64,000 nucleotides of DNA, taken from assembly GCF_051020765.1 (NCBI RefSeq), contig NC_134941.1, forward strand, positions 2,046,001-2,110,000, in the 5' to 3' direction. The stretch is from Lasioglossum baleicum. Taxonomy: Eukaryota > Arthropoda > Insecta > Hymenoptera > Halictidae. The first letter of the stretch is position 1. Each line of letters starts with the position of its first letter. Of this stretch, positions 57,466 to 64,000 are shown piece by piece. The notes beneath the pieces are model-generated. The model was given only the letters and a program-made list of their open reading frames with translations, was not told the DNA's origin and did no database searches. The translations under genes and the position numbers were made by a program.

Positions 57466-57714
57466 TTAATCCTTAGCACTCAAGTGGTGAATCCGAGGTT
57501 CCAATAAAAATTGCTGTACTTTTATTCAAAATATTGTTTACATTATTAAATATGTTGGTATCTTATCAACTACTACACATTTAAGTATTGTATGAGGTAT
57601 TATATCAATTTCATATCCATGCAAAGAGAAAAATGAATATAGAATAGAATTATTCTAGGTCGGAAGAAATGTAAAATCTTCTGAGTTAAAATAGCTCCGA
57701 GTGCAAAGGATTAA
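57466..57714. mobile_element. piggyBac-like MITE, complete
   Basis: TTAA (57466-57469) is followed by TCCTTAGCACTC. The right end reads GAGTGCAAAGGA followed by TTAA (57711-57714). It is 249 bp with both TTAA sites and noncoding. A partial copy is at 8165-8328. Confidence 0.8.
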
Positions 57715-59084
57715 ATTACGTAGACAGGAGAATTCGAGAAGAAATCGAAGAAAAGAACGAAATAGTTAAAAATTCTATTGTTTCCCCGAAAATATCGCGG
57801 CTGGAAATACTTCTCTCTTTTACAGCCGACACCTAATAATATAGGTAAACGCATTTCAATGGATATTTATTCGGCTACATTTGACAGCAGTGCAAAATAA
57901 TTTTAAACCAGTGCCTAGGACAAAAGAATTAGGTAATAAAAAGGAGAAGAAAAGTTAATAATGAAATTCTGGAAGCAACATTATTTTTACGAAAAAGAAA
58001 CTATGAAAAGAACATGCCTTCCAATTGCAGTTATTGTATATAAACAATTGGACAATCAGTAAATTTATTTGTAGTATTTTGCATATACGTCTTAAGCATG
58101 AAATGAATCAAACTTTCTGATCAATTGTCAACTGTGTATTTGTGAAACACAAATGATAAAAAGCAGAAATGGGTTGCATCCATTTCTCAAAATGAACAAA
58201 ATGGAGTATGATATTAAATATATGTACACATATTAACAGACAAGCTACTTTAAGATTATTGTAGAACCTAAAACATACATATTGCTGACTAAAATGTATT
58301 TAAAAAAATTCGTGAGCCTATTTTGATAATTGAGGCTTTGTGTGCGTGCGTGTGGTCATCACGTTAGCAAATTAAAATTGAATTAATGTTCAGAGATGCG
58401 GAGCGCGTGGTACAAATAACAATCAGGAGCTACATAAACATGTACTCACGTTATATAACAGAGGTATGTTATGTATAAATATACAGTGGCTTTCTCATTC
58501 AACCTACAGCTGGCGACACTATTGCATTTAAAAAGCCTTTCTGTCTGACTAATTAATTGTTTTGGAAACGTTATGAATACCATGTACGTGAAAGTCATAC
58601 ACTTCTTACTTATCTAATTGGAAATACAATTTTCACTCGTTGTAATAAATCAATATAGCTTCTCTCAAAGAACTTACGCTCGCGTACACACATACTAGCA
58701 CGTGTAAATAACTATGGTAAGTACCAATATGTGTCAGTTAATGTTATGAACCTATTTACAAATGTCCACCGAATCACGTAGTACAAGTGTTACGACCATT
58801 TTATTACAAAATGTCAATATGTATTGCACTCCCGCTGATTGTCTTGTTCACAAGAGTTAATTGCAAATTTGTATAGTTAAACACAAATGAAATCGTCAAT
58901 ATTCAGCGCAGGCATGATTGAACTAAACAGAAGACTGGTAAATTGCGATTTCCAAAGCTTTAAATTATATTAAATAGTATAATGAGATCTGCTGAAGCGT
59001 AGAACATATGCGAAGTTCATTCGATCGGTAGTAATATTGTAGTTGTTGTGTTATTCTGTTGATACGCAGGATTTGCAGACTGTA
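57715..59084. other. Intergenic, nothing recognised
   Basis: TACAGTGGC near 58482 may be a worn left end of the CAGTGACTCAC-type family. There is no coding signal. Confidence 0.4.
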
Positions 59085-60070
59085 CAGTCAACCCTGTTTT
59101 TGTGCGGTAGATAGGGACCGCAGAAAAAAACCGCACAGAAATAAATATTCACCAACTTCATAAATAGCTATAACAAATAATTTTTCACAACATATTAAAG
59201 AAAATATTTTTTTTGCGGTGGAGAGGGACCGCATTAAAAAAGTCTCACTTAGAAAATATGTCAAAGCTTTACGAAATACCGTGAAAGTGCTTTCCAAACA
59301 AAATAAATAATTAAATTACACATGGAAACATTTAAAAAAATTAATTTCTCATTTTAAATATGGAGAAATTTTCAAAATGTACATAATTCAATACAGGGTG
59401 TCATGCTGAAATGAGATCAGCAGGATATCTCGGAAGACGTTGTCGTTATCAAAAAAGTGTTCCTACAAAAGTTGTTTGGTATGACGGACTGCATTACATA
59501 GTATTAATTGTTTTCTTGTGGGTGGAGTGGTGGAGGACATTTCAAGGTCACCTTGATTTTTTTTAATGGAATGTCCTATTTCTTATACCATAGATCGATA
59601 GAGTATCAAATCCTCAGTATAAAAGTGTTGACCTTCATATGTCCTAAACCTAATAGTTCACGAGATATTATCGAAACAATTTTCATCCTTCTTTGGATAG
59701 TATCTCGTGAACTATTAGGTTTAGGACATATGAAGATCAACACTTTTTATACTCAGAATTTGATACTCTATCGATCTATGGTATAAGAAATAGGACAGTC
59801 TATTTAAAAAAATCAAGGTGACCTTGAAATGTCCTTCACCACTCCACTCACAGGACAACAATTAATACTACGTAATGTAGGCCGTCATACCAAACAACTT
59901 TTGTAGGAACACTTTTTTGATAACGACAACGTCTTCCGAGATATTCTGCTGATCTCATTTCAGCAGGGCATCCTGTATGGTGAACAGAATCTCGATATTC
60001 ATATACCGCATAAAAAAATCGCACAAAACAAATCGCATAAAAAAAGACCGCGCAAAAACAGGTTTGACTG
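59085..60070. mobile_element. pogo/Tigger-like MITE carrying a nested palindrome
   Basis: TA-flanked, with termini CAGTCAACCCTGTTTTTGTG and 'gcgcaaaaacaggtttgactg'. The form CAGT...CCTGTTTTTGTGCGG recalls pogo/Tigger termini. A subterminal GCGGTGGAGAGGGACCGCA repeats the terminal GCGGTAGATAGGGACCGCAG. Without the insertion it is about 404 bp. Confidence 0.7.
59394..59975. mobile_element. 582-bp palindromic MITE, CAGGGTG group
   Basis: TA-flanked. The left end is CAGGGTGTCATGCTGAAATG and the right end 'catttcagcagggcatcctg'. The arms of ~275 bp are nearly perfect inverted copies, with a loop near 59670-59695. The plus frame at 59508-59786 is a translation of the palindrome. Confidence 0.9.
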
Positions 60071-61085
60071 TATAAGAGATTTAGTATTGTTAAACCCGTA
60101 GAATTATGTACGAAAAATATAATGAAATGTATGTACCTATAACATAATACTAGTTCTAGGTCACCTGTTTGAACTATAAATTGAGTGTCTCGAGTGAAAT
60201 GTTGAATTTTTCATTAGAAGTGTATATTCTAGATTCGAAAATAACGGACTTCTGCTGAAACATCTTGGTTTAATGCTTGTACCAAACTTGAAACGTTCTT
60301 AAGGAACATTCAAATCTCATGGGACCGTGCTTCTCTGCTGATCACGTTATACATATGTAGTTCGATCGCATTTAGCTTCGTTCCTTTTCTTCACCTACTC
60401 CCTTGCCCTTTCCTGAATTATTAAAGTATTTTCACTTCTGGTATATTTTCTCCCTTGCAGACCACCCTCTTCGAGTACGATTGTTTCGATACTTTTTCTA
60501 CGATACAATTACAAAGCTATGTCGAAAGTCATTCTTTCTTATTTCTGCAAATTTTCTTTTATCTTTCTTTGTACATGTATAATTTCGTTTCTTAGCATTG
60601 AACAAAGAGGTGGGTAAGAATAGACGACATTGTGACGATCCCAGGTGAAAACCTTCGACTTTCAACTTCGTCCGAACTCACCGCATTTCCTCTCCCCTTT
60701 CTCATTGCGAAGGCAACTTTTACGTCGTACTTTCCACAATTGTAAGGCTTCGCAGCGAATAAAAAGTCAGATGAAACGTCGTAGTAAGCGAGCAAACGGA
60801 GGAGACTATGGGACAATCGTGAGACGCGGAGGCCGATGAACATGCAAATGCAGCCAGTTCAAACTAGGTTCTATGCAACACTTTGCTTTGTCTTCTGTTT
60901 TATCATCCTCTCTAATTTCGTCATATTTAACGGCTCATTCTGAATTTTTAAGTATTATTAGGAGGGACCGTGGCTATACGTTCCGATTGGGAAGAAACAT
61001 AAAATGACGTAGAAATAGTATGAAATGCAACATTATTATGAAAATAATATTGATTTATTTAGGTTTAGGCTAACGAATATGAATA
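60071..61085. other. Intergenic, nothing recognised
   Basis: Overlapping frames at 60592-60843 on both strands are probably chance. Confidence 0.4.
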
Positions 61086-61273
61086 GACAGCGGATTAAGA
61101 AGAAACTGATTGAATGAAATATGAAACAGTAATAGATTAGAAAAATTTAAGGAACACAGTAACGTTGTTTTTAATGTAACGAAATCATCAAGGGATGAAA
61201 TCAATTTTTATTTTCTTCCTGCTTCCCGCAATCAACGCAGAATATCTTTTACTTTGCATAAAGATCCGCAGTC
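61086..61273 (+). mobile_element. MITE-G copy
   Basis: It begins GACAGCGGATTAAGAAG (altered after GCGGAT) and ends 'ctttgcataaagatccgcagtc'. It shares 'aagggatgaaatcaattttt' with the copy at 53374. Confidence 0.7.
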
Positions 61274-62285
61274 TACTAATAATTAACAGTACCTACAATA
61301 ATTACTTCAATTTGTAGTACCAAATTCCCAAGTAGTTCCATTGGTTGCGTAATGCACTCATCTCACAAAAGTAGTGGAATTCGTACATTCCTACCTTGAA
61401 TGGTAACAGCTATTTTAGCTTAATCCTTATTCCGTGAAACAGTTTCATTAGCGTTTAAACTAAATTACACAAGATTAGAACTGCTGGGTCTGCTGGACTA
61501 TTGTGCATTATTAGCTGGAATTTAAGTCTGAAATACAACAAAGTCATGCGATTCGGCTGTATATTGCCTAACCTACTTCTGACAAAGGAAAGATTCCAAA
61601 AAGCAGTCAAATGAAAATCGTTGTTCGTAAAGGGAAAATAACATGTAAGCAGAAGAACAGATCAAAATTTATGGCATCGAGGAAGTATATTATTGAAAGG
61701 TCTAGATAAATGTTTAGGTGTTCATAAGAATGAAAGAATTTTAATTGAATATATATATTTCTACAGAAAATTGTAAAATCTTCAGAACGATGTCTTCTCT
61801 GTTAACTTGTCATTTGTTAATTGTTTGGCAAGATCTTTTATGTATATATGTCACCCTAACACGTATTTACAGTAAAATTTCCTCGTATAAAACGTTGTTC
61901 TTGAGGAAACAGAGTCTCTAATTAATTAAGATTGTATCCTTTGAAGAGGTAGTATATGATCCATGATTCCACCAAGAGTATTCACAATACTATTTATCTT
62001 GTATTCGTGAAAGATTAAAACCATTACGCGTACGAACATACAATTAGAAATATGTTCCAGCTCTTTCTTGCAATCCTCCTGCGCAGTTTTTCTTGCAATT
62101 AGTAATCATTCGAGTGAAGCGAGAAGCGCATAGCGAATGTGAAAACAAAACCCAATTAGTAAAGTGCTGGTTCGTTATTAGTTTGTGAGAGCCTGTGCTT
62201 TATCACTTTTCTCGTGAGAAAACTTATGAAACTTGTGCGTGTACTTTACTTGATTCAATTCGTTTCATAGCAGAGATAATACATA
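61274..62285. other. Intergenic, nothing recognised
   Basis: A+T-rich with no element ends or coding signal. Confidence 0.4.
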
Positions 62286-62740
62286 CAGTGAATCACAGTA
62301 ATATTCGGACACTTTTGAAGGGACGATAAGTTTTTTAATATCGGATCATACGATTTGAATTTATTTTTAGGAAGTTAGAGAAATTAGTTCACTACAAGAC
62401 ATGGACAAAATTTTGTAAAGTATTGCAATTGATCAGAATTACAGAGAAAATACTAGAAGTTGTTGTTTACAATTGTTTTATGCAGGCCTACGCACGATTC
62501 TTACGCAACGAGACGCGAAACACCGAACAAACCTAAACAAGCATCGTGTTTCTTCGTAGATTATCAATTATAACGAAAAAGAAAATAAGGATTTCCATTC
62601 ATACCATCCGATCTTATAAGGAAGCAGATAATTGGATACATGAGGGATATTGGATATATGATTTTCAATGTAGGTCCACGTGAAAAAGTTGTAAACACTA
62701 AAAAAGTTGTTGTAAAAAAGTTGTAAAAGTTGAACACTCT
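62286..62740. repeat. Disrupted copy of the 3559-4202 element family
   Basis: The left end CAGTGAATCACAGTAATATT after TA is followed by 'cggacacttttgaag', 'gaaattagttcactacaaga' and 'ttttatgcaggcctacg', all shared with 3559-3760. 'caatgtaggtccacgtgaaa' near 62670 matches the right half. The right terminus is lost. Confidence 0.65.
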
Positions 62741-63247
62741 GTATAATATAGGATAAACTCGCAGAGTTATAACGAAGAAGTTTTTATCACAGACTTAAAA
62801 TCCATTGATTGCAGAGTTCTAAGAAGACTGACTGTCGAAGCAAAACTGATTAGCAACTTCTTCTATAGATCCGTCGCGTTGGTTTCGCGTGCTTTAAAAT
62901 ATGCAGAAAGTAGAATTGGGTGGTCATGATCAGACGCATCAGATAATTCCTATCTAGCATCACGAGCATTCGTTGCATTTTCAACTTGATTTTCCGGAAA
63001 ACAGGGCGTCGAACGAAAAAATGTTGCTCCTTTTTTCGGCTTTACTTTTGCATGTAGAATCACTCCCTGCCTCGTTCTGCCGTCCGACCGGCCACACCCT
63101 GTATGTATATTAGGTTGGGACATCCCTTAATATCCCGTTATATGCTTATATAACATCCCGTTATATGCTTTGCATGTTTGCTTATAAACTCGGAAAGATA
63201 AGAACAGAATATAAAGATATCTTCACAAATATAAAGAAGTTAGTTAG

Positions 63248-63430
63248 ATATCTAAATATAAAGATTCTGATAATCATTGTATCGAATGTTCGGAAGATTA
63301 TTATTCAACCACATCTAAAGAAGTTTGGATTTGTTGTTCCGAATGTCTCAAATGGCTCCATGAAACATGTACAATGTGTAATAATTTATGTAACATGTGT
63401 GGAGAGGTGCACTTTTTCGACCTTTTTTAA
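63248..63430 (+). pseudogene. Cys-rich C-terminus of a transposase-like protein
   Basis: A frame without a start codon follows an in-frame stop and encodes about 60 residues ending at TAA (63428-63430). It contains DNHCIECSEDYYSTTSKEVW, ICCSECLKWLHETCTMC and NLCNMCG. The Cys/His spacing (C-x2-C, W-x-C-C-x2-C, WLHE-x-C, C-x2-C) is that of the PHD-like zinc finger found at the C-terminus of several DDE transposases, for example in pogo-like and piggyBac-like elements. The upstream body of the protein is not recognisable. No other exon is evident. It is probably a fragment of an element gene; a PHD-type host exon cannot be excluded. Confidence 0.5.
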
Positions 63431-63955
63431 ACAGTATATTAATATATTAATATAAAAGTTTTACTCATTTGACGTTATATTTTATTAAAGAGATTCATAT
63501 AAACAATTGAACTATGCCCGCCTACACCTTCAATTCTTTCTAATATCATTTTTATAAACAGAAAACAAACTGTGGTGCACCCCTATCCCGAAATTACCGT
63601 ATGGGAGGCTCTACTGTACGTGAAACTATCGTAAAAATCTGTGAAACCTACATACGCCCAATGAAGAATTGAGAACATTGAAACTATGTTTCCTAAATGA
63701 CGGTAAAAGTCAATCGTTTTCAATTTGCTGCAAATTCAGGTTTAGAATACCGCCGTGTGTCAAACGTTGCTACTGATTGTATCTCGACGCAATACATTAT
63801 GTCAGGTTGGAATATAGCGTGGCTACCGTGGCGTGCGGTGAACCTAGCACAAACGATGCTTCCTGCCACTATGCGCGGCGCGGTGCGGTGCATGTTCCGC
63901 ACCCTCCTGTAACATCATGTCTCGAAGTCTAAATCAACGCTCATCGCTATGATTA
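63431..63955. other. Intergenic, nothing recognised
   Basis: A short GSTVRETIVKICETY-like reading near 63605 is too weak to name. There are no element ends. Confidence 0.35.
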
Positions 63956-64000
63956 GACAGCGGATCTTCACGCAAAACAAAAATTTTCCACTTGAATTGC
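63956..64000 (+). repeat. MITE-G left end, cut by window edge
   Basis: GACAGCGGATCTTCACGCAA and 'ttttccacttgaattgc' match the subfamily copy at 22298. Confidence 0.7.

Noticed and set aside
13801..61273. Regular spacing of 'agatccgcagtcta' strings as a CRISPR-like array
   Set aside because: They are the inverted termini of dispersed MITE-G copies, not clustered direct repeats with spacers.
63560..63700. Possible Harbinger or other DDE transposase fragment (GSTVRETIVKICETY)
   Set aside because: Only about 15 residues look suggestive, with no catalytic motif and nearby stops.

Overview
The window looks like A+T-rich nuclear DNA of an insect. The transposon families present (DUF4817-type and Tc3-type mariner relatives, hAT, piggyBac, a Helitron with a Pif1-like helicase, CCHC gag-type retroelements) are typical of insects; a hymenopteran such as an ant is plausible, but this is inference and no species can be named. 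I find no intact host gene in 64 kb. Every recognisable protein piece is a fragment of mobile-element protein, usually with stops or frameshifts. The window is best read as a nested graveyard of transposable elements.

Layout. 1-5.9 kb: tail of an unidentified protein, a DUF4817 helix-turn-helix fragment, a hAT MITE with target duplication, and a 644-bp palindromic TA element. 5.9-7.2 kb: a duplicated repeat unit, one copy split by a solo LTR with a 5-bp target duplication. 7.2-16 kb: small MITEs (piggyBac-like TTAA elements, a MITE inside a MITE, several copies of a 196-bp 'gactgcgg' family called MITE-G here). 16.5-17.8 kb: a mariner-like element whose 3' coding end is copied in inverted orientation onto its 5' end. 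18-27 kb: MITE remnants, piggyBac-like MITEs and a decayed minus-strand transposase. 27.7-31.4 kb: GC-rich sequence split by a 2-kb hAT element and a palindromic hAT MITE. 31.9-37.7 kb: two fragments of a gag-like gene, a Pol III-type cassette and a 2.7-kb nested palindrome. 39-44.5 kb: a 1-kb fold-back element, a hAT MITE and a dead Tc3-type transposase. 47-52.7 kb: fold-back elements, including a palindrome inside another element and a three-layer palindrome, plus a minus-strand transposase end. 54.4-56.5 kb: an internally deleted Helitron followed by an array of five hairpins whose stems change in a compensatory way. 57-64 kb: a piggyBac-like MITE, a palindrome nested in a pogo/Tigger-like MITE, more MITE-G copies and the Cys-rich tail of a transposase-like protein.

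How the parts relate. At least seven palindromic or long-inverted-repeat elements start with (TA)CAGGGTG or a close variant, the same terminus as the mariner-like element at 16831-17747. I infer that one DUF4817-type transposase lineage mobilised most of the fold-back DNA here. The inverted end duplication at 16831-17747 shows one step by which such fold-backs can form. Long hairpins and dense remnants in both orientations make the locus a candidate source of small RNAs, which sequence alone cannot test.
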